A stretch of 64,000 nt of DNA from Archegozetes longisetosus (lineage: Eukaryota; Arthropoda; Arachnida; Sarcoptiformes; Trhypochthoniidae), in assembly GCA_018873245.2 (NCBI GenBank), contig JAEMBT020000009.1:16239794-16303793 (forward strand), read 5' to 3'. How positions within the stretch are numbered: the stretch's first letter is position 1; each line of letters opens with the position of its first letter. The translations under genes were made by a program, and so were the position numbers. The notes below the pieces were generated by a model. That model did not search any database, was not told where the DNA came from, and saw nothing but the letters and a program-made list of their open reading frames with translations. Shown piece by piece: positions 32,404 through 46,898 of the stretch.

Positions 32404-32571
32404 CAGTTAAGGATTAAAAGGGCCAAATTTAAGATTTGTTTCTGGCAAGCGTGGATGGCAATGTTACCAATGTCGGAGAAAGATGAATTAGTCTCGACTA
32501 TTCGAGTTGGACAAGCTCACGCTCAATGCCATCAAATCTCTGACTTCAACTTCATTAAGATGTCGGAATAA
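32404..32571 (+). other. Open GC-richer segment of 55 codons, unrecognised
   Basis: An open stretch between a TGA at 32401 and a TAA at 32569 reads, in part, FWQAWMAMLPMSEKDELVST and IRVGQAHAQCHQISDF. The composition is more gene-like than its flanks. I cannot identify a family; it may be a transposon remnant. Confidence 0.22.
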
Positions 32572-33140
32572 ATCTAACGAAAACCTTATAAAAGTAGTTC
32601 AATAAACGTTTTTTATTTTAATTTAGATTTATTCATATCAATAAATTGTAAGCAAATCATTAAATATTATCTACTGATAAAACGTTTCTGAGAATCTTCA
32701 TGACTACAACATTGGAAAAGAGAAACTTTAGAATTAATGAAAATCAATGTATGAATGAATGGATGAATCGATGAGTTGGGTCGCAGTTAAGATACTAGAT
32801 ATAAAAATGGATTTTAGGTCTTATATAAAGGAAACAAAAGATGATCTATGATAATGATATGGCAATAATTTCTTACTAAATATTGCCAGTAGACATGTAT
32901 TTAAAGATTTATTAAAAAAATCTCTCAAATCAGTATTTATTATGCATTCATATGTCTTAGGATAAAGTTATGACAAATCCATTCACACGAATCCATCCAT
33001 AAAACTACTACCTCTTCAAGTGAAAGATTATAAAATTATTCATTTATTGCTTTTCAGAGCTATCCTTATAGTGAAGTGTCATTTATTTATTTTGTCCATA
33101 GCTTACTGTCTTTAAGCACAAGTGAAGACAATATAGTGAA

Positions 33141-33193
33141 CAAGTGGTAATATGGGGGACAAGTGGTAATATGGGGGACAAGTGGTAATATAG
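33141..33193. repeat. 19-bp tandem repeat, about 2.8 copies
   Basis: The unit CAAGTGGTAATATGGGGGA is repeated at 33141, 33160 and 33179 (the last partial), perfectly in the first two copies. Confidence 0.92.
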
Positions 33194-33619
33194 AAAAGTG
33201 AGCCATTCATATAAATACATTTTCATCATAATATGGTGTGATTATGTCATATTTTTTTCGCTTATTTATAGATATTGTCCTTCTTTACGTATATCATATC
33301 ATTCACATCAAACTTGATCTCTATACTGATTTTTTTGTCCATCACTAATAATTAATGTTTGAGTCTATAGTATTGAAACTGTTTAGAAGAACTTCTCTGA
33401 TTAGGAAGAATATGTTTGAGATTAATTTTGCAATCATGGATATAAGAAACGAGCTATCAGTTCAGTTCTAATCATTTCTAAGACATTTATTACCATTAGG
33501 TAATTAAAGTCTGGTGTGGACGTTTCCAGACCTAATAATGATGTGATGATGGACTCCTAAACTTTTAGCAAATCAAATTGGGAAATCTTATGTAATACGT
33601 GTTAGATTTTCTTCATACT

Positions 33620-33722
33620 TTGTATAGCCTTTCAGTATGTGTAGCCTTCATGGTATGTGTGCCCTTCACAGTTATGTAGCCTTCACAGTTGTGTACCTTC
33701 ACAGTATGTATAGCCTTCATAC
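33620..33722. repeat. ~18-bp tandem repeat (GTATGTGTAGCCTTCACA)
   Basis: About six imperfect units containing CCTTCA(C/T) alternate with GTATGT or GTTATG words. Confidence 0.75.
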
Positions 33723-33995
33723 GAGCTATCGATTTGCTTCATCAAAATAAATAACTAAATATAAGCCGCATATTATGTAGCAAACTTTAATAAATTTATG
33801 TAACTAAACTTCCATAGTCTTTTAAGAGTAATTAAATTAAGTTTGATCTATTACTTAAATGGCCTAAAAAATGAAAAATCACTTCTTTACTCGACTAATG
33901 GATATAAATATTGTGCTTGATTCTAAATGAAAAAATTAGCAGTGTCTTAGGTTGTGTATTAAACTGTTAGTTATGCGCATACCTCGAATTAGGTT

Positions 33996-34085
33996 CTCAC
34001 AATAAGTCATTCCCTTATTAAGCTGTTCCCCTATTAAGCCGTTCTCACATTAAGCCGTTCCTTTATTAAGCCGTTTCCTTATAAA
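33996..34085. repeat. ~18-bp tandem repeat (TTATTAAGCCGTTCCC)
   Basis: About five imperfect copies of TTATTAAGCCGTTCC with CTATTAAGC and ACATTAAGC variants. Confidence 0.8.
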
Positions 34086-36324
34086 CGAGGAAACGACTTA
34101 AGAGACAAATCGATTTCTGATGAAAGTGCAAACGTCACGGCCTGATACGGAAAGGCTTAGTACACAACTTACGATAAATGCAAGAGAAATAAAGATAGAC
34201 TCAAGCAGTGTTATTTGAATAGCAGCTCATGAAAACTCTTTAGGCTTAAGATTTAGGATAAAAAATTTCTTATCATAACTTGAATTGCATTATAGGAAAA
34301 AGTTGGAGAAAATGGTATGAGAAAAGTGACAACGAATTAATCACTTTATATCGAGTTATATTAGGAGATTTTGCTTTATTAGATTAGTTCGCTATAACTT
34401 TATTACTTTCTTATTCTCCTGTTAGCCTCAAACCTAACCTAACCTCACGTTATGAACTTATATATTTCTTGTCTATTAGTTTATCAAATTCTCTGAATCA
34501 ATGTTAATGCTATCGACAATTTAATTAGAATTAGTTTGTAATTCAAACCATCGAATTTTCAAAATACTGTTCTTTTAGAATTTTTCATTTCTTGTAATAG
34601 CTATCAGACAATACTTGAAAATATTTCGAAAATTTCATTAAAAACAATATTTTTCCTCAAGTTTAATATTTAAGAAGTTAATGAAGGAATTTGGTTTGAA
34701 AACAAGAAAATCTTAAGATAATAGAGATTACAATTGCGATTCAGTATGTGATAGGTGCAAAAAATGTTCATAATATCGTTTCTCTGGTGCAACTATTTCC
34801 GGACTGAGTTAATGTGGGATTAGTTGAGCTGATATTTATGTGATCTTCGATGACAACCGATCGCTTAAGCGAAGGCTTAACTGCTGGAAAGAAACGATTT
34901 CTGATGTATAATAGAATGGGTAATAAAGAAGTTGTTTGCAAAATATTCGTCCCTTATTGCAATCAGTATTTAATATAAATAAATGTTTCTTCTGGTAAAC
35001 TATCAGTTAAGAGTCACATGAAACTGATTTTGTTTTATTAAGCTTATGTCTTAAGAAATGGCGCAAAGATTTCAAGTATTTATCAGTAATTTGTACTTTA
35101 GGTGAAATTCTCGAAAATACTATAGAATTAACATAATTAGGGTTTAATGGGCTCATTAAAATTAAATATAAAAAAATAGTGTCAACTTATACACTTGTGA
35201 AATACTCGTCCAAGTTAAAATCGATTAAAAACTAGAAAAATATTCCAACTCAAACTTAAACGTGATTGGGCTGAGTTAGTTTTCAGGTTGACTAACAATA
35301 CTCGAAAAGTAGAAGAATGAAGAATGTGGGCGAAAGGTATTATTCAGAACTACATGTACTGAATTTTAAAGCCAATATAAATGTCATTTACAACAATTGA
35401 TGCGTTAAACCAACTTCAGCATCAGTTAAACCGTGAACACGTACTTCTGGCTCGCAGAATAGTTATTCGAGTGATTAATATAGCATAAGAATAGTCTTAC
35501 AGTTAAATAAGGACTTCGTGAATAACTTCCAGTTTTTAAGTCTCAACTTAAATGATAGGCTCTTTCGAAAATTTCCTTCAAATCAGGATTTGATCCAAGA
35601 ATTGATTCAAGAATTTCGTATTTCTCTAATCTGTTTAGTAATTAATGTGAATTTGATGAATGAAGACTTAGATAAAAGTTTACTTCGATTGATGAAAGAA
35701 CTGATTCAAAAACTTAAACAATTCTTGAACTTTGGTGTTAATAAATTAAACTTAAGGGCAAAATGATGTCAAAGAATGCTGTTCATAATAAATCAATGGA
35801 ACTAAAAAGAAGTCAATAGATATTCGCCTAACTTAATGCAAAATTGAATCATCCAACTGTAAGTTTAAAATGATCTACACAATTCTGTAAATAAATCTCG
35901 TTTTATCTTATGCCGTATTTGAATTAAACAAATATATTCAGAATTGCCTAATATTAGAGACCAATACGAGAGAAAACACTTGAAATAAAAAAGTTTGACA
36001 ATTCTTAAGACATAATGTATCGATAGATAACTTAATGGTATATTGGCTGAAATGTCTCTATGGTGACCAAAACTCATATCAGTTCTTACATGCTAAAAAT
36101 GCACGCAAATGATAGTAACTGTCAAGGAGTCTACACTTTGCTGAAGAGGAGCACAAAAAATGAGATGGAAATAGGAGCCTATAAGTGGTCAGATATGGAC
36201 CTCAATCTTATCAACTATTTTTTATGTAATCCTCACAAAAATTCATTGTCCAAATCTCGCTTAAGCACAGATTTAGAAGTACTCTATTTGCCAATAGCTT
36301 TCTGTGACATCGAATGGTTATATT

Positions 36325-36362
36325 GTGACCATATTGTGACCATATTGTCAACCATATTGTGA
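36325..36362. repeat. 13-bp tandem repeat (ACCATATTGTG)
   Basis: About three copies of GACCATATTGTG with a CA insertion in the last. Confidence 0.75.
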
Positions 36363-39300
36363 ATTGATGTTTCCATCTCATAAAAAATTCGCGTGTCAAT
36401 AACTAGAATTAATATTTTAGCAAGGACCCTATTTGCAATATTTATTTAGTTTGATTGTGTAATCATTGCTATGATACTCAACAATTTTTGAATTAATTTT
36501 CGCATTATATATATTACAGTTTCAATAAATATTAGATTAATTTCTAATGAATTCAGCCATAACTCGGGAACTTAACAAAACTTCATTTTTTTTACTATGC
36601 AATCAGTACTGAAAACTTAAGTTTTAGATTATATTTTTTTCAAACATCCCTAATTCAAAAATGAGGCAAACTTTAATGCGCTCTCATTTGCATTTGTTAT
36701 TTGCTTAATAGCGTAAGAATTATGGTTAGAAAATTTGCAAAACAATCATATATAGACTTTATATAATTTGCGATATTATATCTATTATAACAAAAGCGTC
36801 TCTAATAATGTGAATTACCGGCACATAAGGAACTGATCGCTTCCAAACTATAATAAACTATGTTTAATGTAATTTTGTGCTATTATGCTAAACTACTTTA
36901 GCTTCAATACTAAATCTCTAAATCTGCTACCATTTGATGTAAATAATGCTTATTGTACTTTATATAAGAATTGCCTTTTGATCAACTTTATTGAGGAAAG
37001 AGTTGCACAACATTTCACAAACACTTATTTTTTATAGTTTTTATTTTTGAAATAAGGGATAATTTAAACTAATTTAACGAATAGAATAAGAAGAAAAGGG
37101 TTTTAAGAAAATAAATTAGAGATATAAATAAGGTTTTATTGAATGCTTAGAGAAAAGTTAGAGAAAAGTTAGAAAAAGTTTAAAAAAACAAATACATCCA
37201 TTCATAAAAGTTTTCTCTTCATATCACTAGTTATTTATGGCTATAAACGAAATCCTTTTCTACCATTTGTATAACAGGAAAATATATAAAACACTTGACT
37301 TTATTATTGAATTAAGTAAACAGAAAAAAGCAAAATCTGAAAAAAAACGTGTGACTATTTATTTCTGCTGTCATGCGCTAACAAAATGAAATAAAAATTC
37401 CAATTCTCGACATAAGATAACATTTGCCAACTCGGAAACTGGAGACTAGATCTTCAAGTCTATCATTGTTTGCATTGTAAAACCAGCTGAATGTGCGTTA
37501 TTTCGCGTTATTTTATCTCAAATACTGACTAAGCCTTAAGTTTTGAGAATGAAAAATATTAGAAAAATGTGGACTTAGTTTGCATTGGACTTGAGAATCT
37601 GAATTTTTGAGACCCGAAATTATCGTAATAACTGGTGTTGGAAAGCTATCAATATTAGGCGACCTCTTTATACACTTTATTGTGATTTATGGCCTTAAGT
37701 TATTTTTTATTTTTTTCTACTTATTTTTTGTTTATTTTTCTTAAGTTTAGAACAGATGCGCACATATTTTGTTTGGAGTAATAGATCACTAACAAAAAAT
37801 TTCATACTTTCTTAACAGCGAATAACTTAGAATATTCTGGATTTTCCAGGATAACTTAGAATATTCTAGATATTCTATGATAACTTTGTATCTGTTTTCA
37901 ATTATTCAGACACTGAATCACCTAAATTGCCAAAATTCAAGTGTTGTATGATCTGAATAATAAAAGTTTGATAAAAGTTTCTCACTTACTGATGAAAGAT
38001 AATAATTAGATTAAGGATTAAGACTAAATATTAACACCTATTGATTGGTTGATTCAATAGAACGAAAGTGATGCCAAAGGGGATATAGTATTGGGTAAGG
38101 CTATTAGAAGATTGATTTAATGTATTTGTGAAATTGAGTTCTGGGATCATACAAACTTGAAGATTAAATTGATTAAATTTTCAAACTTTTCACTCAACTC
38201 CTTTATCTATATTCTCATCTTGTTCCTTATGTATTTTTGATAAAATGTTCCAAAAATCAAACGAAGACTTTTAGAAAGTGATCTTCGATGTAAATAAGAA
38301 ACAAAAACCTAATTCTTAGTCTTTGACAAACAAATGAATTCATAAAATAAGAATAATGTATTAGACAGAATGAAAAAACATATAAATATATGAATGAATT
38401 CTATGCAAGAATAATTCATATGAAAAAGGTAAGTATTATCCTATTTGATACCAAAAACAAAAATATATTATGGAAAGTTAAGCCCCAAAACGTATTTCGT
38501 TCTGTTCAATCTTATGAAATATATTAGCTATAGAGCAACAGTTGGTATTTCAATTTCCATTGGATGCTATATCCATTTTTAGAGCTTTTTTGGATAGATC
38601 TGTTTTATTCAGATTTTCGTTTCGTCTATTCATCTATAGGTACGAATTTATTTACTTGAGTACAGATTCATTCAAACATCTGATAAATATTAAATTCTCA
38701 TTTGATGAATAAAACATCGACACCAAAAATTATTCCAGATTTAGCAACTTTAACGTTCAATTTGGATTTGGTACAAAACTCTCACTATTCAACATCAAAA
38801 TTAAAAAATAAAATCTTACGTATCAAATATTGATTTATGTTAATTAGCCTAATTCATATTTCATGACATCAAATCTAGTTATTATTGATCCTCGTATTAA
38901 TGCCATTGTAATTTACATTTTTCAATTAGGGCTATCGCCTGTCCAGACTTCGGGCGGTTTGTCCACACTTACAAAAGACTTGTATCTGTACATTTATCAG
39001 AAAAATCTGAACATTTTTAATTGAAAGAGAAATAAATCCTGATTATTTATAATTGGAAAAAGCATAGGTAGCGTCTCACTAATGACTCTAATATTCATTG
39101 TCTAAAATGTCGCATCCAGATATTTTGAGTGTTTCAATCTCTTGTATACCCAATTGTAACTTAAGAATTTTAGAATATAATCCATAAGCCACAATTAAGA
39201 ATAAAAATCTCGAATTTTTATCTAAGAGCATCTCCTTAGGTGTTTATTGTCCAGACAAACAAGTTTCAAAAGGTGGTAGCTCTATTCTCAATACATATTT

Positions 39301-41523
39301 CATGATATTATTAGTGATAGATATTAGTTCTATATTGCTTTCCTTAGGTTTTATTTTGAAAATTAATCGAATTTCCCTAAGTTTGCGTGACTTTTATCTG
39401 AATCGTCAACGTTATTTGAATAGTAAAATGAAAACCAATATTTTATATTTAGTCAATAGTACTACAGAGTTTTGCTCTGCAGAGTTATCTTCAATATTTA
39501 GATCTGAGCTTAAAACTACTTGAAAATATTTTACTGTGAAAAGTATTGAATGATAAGTTATTTTCTCATATCTAAACAGAAAAACAGAAATATATCTTCA
39601 CTTGAATAGTAAAAATGCATAAATAAGATTGTAAAACAAACTTTAAATTCACTTTCAACCCATGAGAATAATACATGAATTGATATTGTTTTTCAGATCA
39701 ATTGCGATTTGATTTTATATGCATGAAGAATATATCATTTGTCGAATAGTAAAACTCATATTCTCTATAGTTATAATAAAAATTGACTATAAAATTTGGG
39801 TCACATTCTTGATTGATTACGTTATTTTCTGTCTGTTGTCTATTACCTAGAAGTGAAATTAAGAATGTTGCTTTAACATTCATATGCATATATATATATT
39901 TAATATAGATTTAGCTGCACTAACCGTAACCAAGTTTGTTTGTTAGATGTTAAGACATCAACCCAATAGTGTCTATTTTCATTACCGTTATTTTGAAGGT
40001 ATTGCATATTTGTAGTCACGATATATGAACGTGTGACTGCTTTACACAATATTCCGATTTTTCAATAAATCTACACAATAATTATTTATAACTATATTAA
40101 ATTTTTTCTACTATAAAGACAATGAATTAATCAAACAATCGCTTAAGTAAAACACATTTAATTATAAGAAATTCTTAACTAATTGCTGCAGAAAATATCT
40201 TCAAAAGTGATAATTCCGTACAAAGCTTGTATTAATTTTGAATGAAAAACAATTAATATTTAAAAGCTTACAAATTTATTAGAAAAGCTTTTTATAGGTC
40301 TCCTAATAATAAAATTTTATTATTAATAATTGAATGAGAAAACGCTTGTCTGTACTGTCCGAGAAATGGCACTGCTTTCTATCGATCCTAACAAGTTAGG
40401 TGTTGGCAGCGCTTCTCATTTTTAGTTCACATTTATATCAAGTTTGTCTTCCACTACTTCAGAAGCGGAATCGGCACACATTCCTCATTCCAAACCTAAT
40501 GTCACACAAGTCGTATTGCATCAAATTCCAAATTAACTTAACCATCATAGATATAAAACATTACGTGATTTGTTGTAAAGTATTTCTTTTAAAATATTCT
40601 AACTTTTGTGAATATAATTGATTGTGGTTTTGACAGTTGATTGTTGTGAACGATTTTTTGTGATTTATTGAAAAATTTTTAATTAGCTAAGTCATTATTC
40701 ATATACTTTTCTCAACATAAAACCGAAACTTTTTCAACGGAAAAACCTAATAAACTTTGGAAACATTTGAGCTGAACAGTCGTTATTCTTATATTAACTG
40801 TCGGTCGACTAAAATTAAAGGTAGGAAATGATTTCCTTAAATAGAATATTCCTTTTACTTCCAGCAGTTTTAGGGTTTCGAGCATTTGTTACTGTATGAA
40901 TTCCGTTGAAATTCTGTACGAATAGGAGAAATTCCGAACAATTATAGCATGTTTTATGCAAAATATTTTCTTATATGTGATATTCAGTAAACTTAAGAAA
41001 CGTTTTATGGTATAAAGCGTGACAAGAAAATAGTTATAATATCTGCTGCTATACTTTTAGTGATTCAAAATAAGTTTAAAGAGTGATGAATTAGATGTAT
41101 ATAACTCACATATTTTGCTTAACATGTAAAAGATATATATTTTCTCATAATATTACATGTGATGCATATATTGTATGGATTGAGCTTTCAGCTGGATTTT
41201 CAAAACTTGATCTAAAATAAATTTTTGGAACTTGATCTAAAATAGATTTTATTCCTTATAATGTCGTAAATCTACGTCAGAGTAAGTTTTCATATAAATA
41301 CCTGATATGAGTAAAGTTACTGTTTGTTAAAATTAATTTTCTATTAGCTTCTCGAATAATGATTTCATGCTATTTTTCAGAGAAAGCCGTTAAATTCGGT
41401 GCCATTCAATTGAAAGCACATAATTCAATGTTATTCTATAAGTAGCAGGACTTCCATTGATTGTTTTGCATTTGATTTATAATAGAGTGCCAATCGCTAA
41501 TCATATTGAAAGCAGATGTCGAA

Positions 41524-41610
41524 ATATGTTTTTGAATATGTTTCAAATATGTCTGAAATATGTTGAATGTGTCTGAAATATGTCGGAATATTCCTGAAAT
41601 ATGTTTTTAA
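41524..41610. repeat. Imperfect tandem repeat of AAATATGTTTGAAATATGTC words
   Basis: Six to seven copies of an approximately 12-bp AAATATGT(C/T)TG core in succession. Confidence 0.75.
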
Positions 41611-42559
41611 AATACTTGCAAACTCTCTCTCAACTCAATTGTTACCATTAATTCTCTTGAAGAATAAAATTCATTTGTGGCTCATTTAGATAATGGCCAA
41701 TCTTCTCTTGCACCTGCTTTACAAATCGACTTGATTTAAAATTTTAATCAATTTTTCTTTATTCAATTGTCGTATTTTTAGAATAAAAGTAGAATTGCTT
41801 TTCAACAATTCATTCATTCCAGCCATAGATTTATTCAAACTATCTCTGAAATAAACATTTGCAAAATTGTTTCGGTTTAACAGCACTTTTGCTTACAATT
41901 AGTTGCAATCGGGCTTAAAATTAAGAAAAGTAAAATTTCAATTAATGCTAAGCCAATAAAAATTATCACTTATTTAAAAATAGTCGTGTTTCATAAAACG
42001 ATAGCTATTATTCTTCCTCTATGAATATGCTCATTTAGCTCTATTTTCTACTCTTTAATTTTAATTAATTTTAACAGTACTGCAAAAATACAACTAAAGT
42101 TAATCAATAATTCATAAAAATCAATTATAAACTTGTCAATTCATTCTCAATCTAATCGGATGAGACTTAGGTATATAAATCTTATATGTAAGATATTTTT
42201 CATTTGCATTCAATTTTTATGATAGAACTAAGATTTTCATTCATGAAAAAGCTTCAGATTTGTTCTTAAATACTTCAGTACAAATTGTATGACAACTGTC
42301 ATAATGTCAAATTCTTATTCAAAATTTCGTTATACTTTTGTCATTTGTCTGTTGAATTAGTGATGACTTGAATTCTAAGTAAAACATAATAATAAGATAA
42401 GAAATTTCAATGTTTGTTGTTTGACATATTTTGTATAACATCAACCAAGCGAAGTAAATGTTTTTATTTCAAAAATCTAACAAATCATATGTTTGAATAG
42501 ACAAGTATTTTAGCTTTCACAAAACCCTTTTCTAATTTTATTAATCATTGAGATAAAAA

Positions 42560-42665
42560 CATCAATATAGAAGAATATTCTGATGGAGATTCAAATATGA
42601 ATACTATAGAAGAATATTCTAATCGAGATGAAAACTTTTATATTATAGAATAATATTCTAATGGA
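42560..42665. repeat. ~45-bp imperfect tandem repeat, about three copies
   Basis: AGAAGAATATTCT is followed by GATGGAG, AATCGAGAT and AATGGAGGC in three successive units separated by AT-rich spacers. Confidence 0.7.
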
Positions 42666-45600
42666 GGCCAACCATTAATTCTGTTTTTATTGCTTTATGG
42701 CCCGCAGATTGTCTGTAGAATAAATAATAAATGAGGCAAAACTTCTTCCAATTAATTAATGACTAGAACTATTCTGAATAAATAATACCCTTATTTTCTA
42801 TTAATGCATTGATTTACTGGTTGTATACATTTCTTATCACTTAATACATTATGAATTTGTTTCTTCAAGAAGTGCTCTCTTTTCTAATTAGCTTATTATT
42901 CATCATATTTTCGTAGTTCAAATTCAACTTAAGTCTATTGAGTGCAGGTTTCATAATATTAGACACTCAATGGAATTTCATATTTTGCAACACATGTTCA
43001 CCTGATTATGGAAACAACTAATTAATTGAAGCATTTTATCATAAAAGAGCACTTAAAAGATGATGAAACTGAAAAGATAAAGAAGCCCTCCGTTCAATAG
43101 CAGTTTTGCGTAAATTGTTTCACAATAATTAGGCGTTGACTAACAAGTTCTTAAAATATCTCATTTTAGTCTTATATGACTGATTAGATGTTGGCTCACT
43201 CAATATAAATCTGTATCTCATCTGTCAAAAAATCTCATTTCTCATCATAACTGTAGACTATTTCTAACAACAAAAATAGTCTTTAATTTAGCAAATATCC
43301 ATTTGTATGCAATTTTTGTTCTTTTATTCCTGTTTCAAATAATAGTCGAGTTGGCTGGACTTGGCCTGTAGTCCACGGGTTGGCTGGGCTGGTCTTCGGG
43401 TTGCCGTTTGAAACTTATTTTTGCACAGCATCTATCATTTTAATTAATAAAGTAGATCTTTTCAACCTTATACAATATATGAATATACATTGAGATCATT
43501 TAATCACGCAATATACAATAGAAGTTTAGTATACCCTAATGCTTAACGATCACCGATAGATACGGATAGTGTCTGATAGACAGCTCGTTTCTATGCTATT
43601 AGGGCACATTTTCTCGCATATATTCTTAGCTATTAATACAGTACATAATGTGTTTCTTCTTATTAAATCTACTCAAATAAATACATGGATAGCCCTTTGG
43701 ATACATTCTCACACATCACTTTACTCTAGTTGTTATCAATGATTAATAAGTTTTTAACTGTACTGAGAAAACGTAGACTTCTATTGAAGATATATACTTA
43801 CCTGTAAAGCATTTTGCTATACTATGCAGTTCTATTTAATGCTATACAAGAGAATACTTACACTTATGCTACACTTTTTCAATCGATTGTACATTACAAA
43901 TGGCAACAAAAAGAAATCTTTTATTCAAATTCAAGAATAAATTAGGAATACAATCAAAATAGAAGAAAATGTTAATAGCGTTTGACTCCTATGGCAAAAC
44001 TATATTTTAGTCTCAATAATAGAATCATGCTGATATTTTTCAGAATCGCTTTTTGTTCTGATTCTCAAATGTCCCGTTGGAAAGTCTTACACTAAGTACA
44101 GCTATGACCAAATAATTTTTCTTTTATCAATCACAAACTCATGCATTCTGAGCAATATTTGAAAGTTTTACGAACTCATTCAATTACTTATGAATATGTA
44201 TTAAACTTAAAACAGATAATTTGATTTTAATGTAATGAATGACCGAACGGCCAGCTGTTAATCAAATAATTAGCAGGTCTTTTTAAGTGAAAAAAATTCA
44301 CAATATGTCAGGCAATAGATATGAGTTTTGATTATCAGTCGTTGGTTTTTATTCATGAGATTTGAATTAATACTTGTGATATAGTTCTCTGCATAAAACT
44401 ATTAAATTTTGACGCTGTACGCATCAGGGATTAAAGAAAAACTACTTGGAGTCGATTGTACATCAAATATTTGATGTTTTTAATACTTTAATCTTAGGCC
44501 TTGCCTATCTTAATTACGCACTTGTGAGGTGTCTGTAGAATCATATGCTAATATGACTTATATAGACTTAATATCTAAACATTTTTCTTAAAGTTTACTC
44601 TAAAACTTAAAATCTTATAGAATATTAAAATGTTTGTGAGAATGTATGTCATTGAACTATATTTAGCGATAGCTATTTTATCTTATTGTAAAGAATATTT
44701 CGCTAGCATTCAAGTTTGCATAGGTTTGATACGACAAAAGATAAGATGGTTATCCATTTTAATTGAATTTCTAACTCAATGCATTTCAATCTTGAGACTT
44801 AAATACAATCTTTTATGCATTCGTAATGTTTTAACATATGTTAGAACTTCTATATTTCATATGTCAATAATTAATAATTTCTTTTGAATATTCTTTGATT
44901 GCTAAGGGAATTCTTTTAAAGTCTTATTCATCAGACATGAAATTAGTATTGATTAAATGAAAAATATTTGAATATCTAACTAAAATTCAGAACAAAAAAG
45001 TAAAAAATTCAGAACAAAAAATAAAAAATTCAATCAATTTAGTACTAAAAGAAGCAGAAAAAGTAATTCTGTTGAAAAGATTTTTCATTAATTTCATAAA
45101 TTAATAATAACTGCAACAATAGTTTGACATATTTGCCAACAGGTATTTTTAGGATTAACTCAATTATCATTAATATAATGCCGTTTACGTCATTCCTATA
45201 GTAATCATTTCTGAAAACGTCAATCATTAGTCGAGTGAGTCAATCGATAAATTGTAGGCTTTTTGCTATTATTTTATATGACAGCTCAGATATTAAGATA
45301 ATTCTTGGAATATGTTGATTAATTTCTGTTCAATTAACTCTTATTTGAATTCAGATTAAGACCTAAGAGATCTTTGAGATTCAGATTCAGAGATCAAATC
45401 TTATATGAATTTCAATTCTTATATCACATCTATAATTATGAGTAAGATTCAAGTGAATAAATATGAAGTGAAAATTATTTTATATTTTCTTATTTTTTAC
45501 GCAAAACTCTGATATGAGCACATTGTCATTTAAATTTCGATCCAATTTCTGAGCCGTTATGAAAATGACAGTGAAAAATACTGAATTGTTTGATATACAG

Positions 45601-46863
45601 AGTCATACACAGAATTCTAAATCCTGTATGGTATTGAATTATGAATGGGGTAATTTTTAATATGAAAATCTCTGGATTTGAAAATATTTTATGTAAAATA
45701 ATAAGAGACACTTTAATGGAAAATAGAGTCAACTGTAACATTAATAGAAAAACTTCTATCTTCAAATTGGATTGAAATCCGAAAATCAGAATATTTGACT
45801 TATTTCTAGCACAAGTCGATATTCTATTATTCAATATGACAAAAAGCAAATCAATTTTCAATGAACTGCTTTGCTATCCATAGAACACAATCATAATTTG
45901 GCTTAATTTAAGGAAATAGATGACTGCATAATCTTATGATGGTATTTCAACTAAAAATAGCTTACATAACAGACTATTATTTACAGAATATTCCAATACC
46001 AAAATATTTAACTTAATGGAAAGAGTGACTTATTTTCTGTTTATAACTAAATAAAAAGTAATAAATAATGATTAGTGACACAAACTTTTATTGAGAAAAC
46101 AATTGAGTCAACAGCAATAACATGATAATAATAATAATATTATTAATAATCCATCACTTCCTGTGACTCTGCATTACATGTGTTAATGGGTTCCATCATT
46201 TTTCATTTATAGTTAAGTTAATCCGAGTTAACATTTCCTGAGTTACCAAAAAATAAATACAAGTCATAGTAATTTATAACTTAATCATAAAGTTAATAAT
46301 GATTTATACGAGACACGCAATAAACTTAGTTAATAGAGCCGATCATTATTGTTGTTTCATTATTTGGTCGGATATAGTTTAGTAAAGGTACAAATACAAG
46401 ATAATCTATTTTGTGTTTATTACTGATCCGCCTGTAATTCCGAACTTGATCGAAAGTGAGATTTATTCGCTTATTTTGCTGCAACTGAATGAAAGATGTA
46501 TTGCATAGAACTGAGATAAATGTCAAATAAAACCATAAATGAATATAATTGAAGATTGCTGGTATTAAATATTGAAGTTTTAGTATTATTTCTAAAGAAT
46601 AATTATGGATAAAGATAAAGAGTTAGAATATTAGCACTTGAAAAGCACTACTTGTAGACTGGATGCAATAATTAACTGAACTGAAAAAGCATATTATGAT
46701 CATAAATAAGAATTAAATAACAGATAATTATATAACCGTAAAAGCAAGATTACAATAATATAATATTGAACTTGATTCTGCTTTTGTAGAGAGATTGCTC
46801 GTAAGATGATATATTAGGTTCATATAGTTACAATATAATGAAAACTTAGTCATTATTAAATAT

Positions 46864-46898
46864 GGTTAGGTTAGGTTAGGTTAGGTTAGGTTAGGTTA
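46864..46898. repeat. Interstitial telomere-type repeat, seven perfect GGTTA units
   Basis: GGTTA is repeated seven times without error (35 bp), identical to the arthropod telomere repeat TTAGG. The flanks are ordinary AT-rich DNA, so this is an internal array, not a chromosome end. Confidence 0.95.

Larger units (their letters stand above)
28890..40340. other. Gene-poor AT-rich interval with minisatellites and possible exon islands
   Basis: No recognised gene. Notable items are the 19-bp repeat at 33141-33193, an 18-bp GTAGCCTTCACA-type repeat at 33620-33722, a TTATTAAGCCGTTCC repeat at 33996-34085, a GACCATATTGT repeat at 36325-36362, and GC-richer open segments near 30861, 31197 and 32404 (listed separately). 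Other open frames here are short and AT-driven. Confidence 0.5.
40341..46860. other. AT-rich interval without a supported gene
   Basis: A short open segment at 40366-40422 (MALLSIDPNKLGVGSASHF, stop) has gene-like composition but no splice context I can prove. Tandem motifs occur at 41524-41610 (AAATATGTCTGAAATATG type) and 42560-42665 (an approximately 45-bp unit containing AGAATATTCTAATGGAG, about three copies). A short GC-rich patch lies at 43345-43408 (GGCTGGACTTGG type). Confidence 0.45.

Noticed and set aside
36060-36362. 100-codon plus-strand frame
   Set aside because: No recognisable motif; its end lies in a 13-bp tandem repeat, and the opposite strand is also open. Random AT-rich ORF is more likely.
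43345-43408. GC-rich patch that might be an exon
   Set aside because: It is made of TTGGCTGG-type words and has no splice sites; the composition looks repeat-derived.
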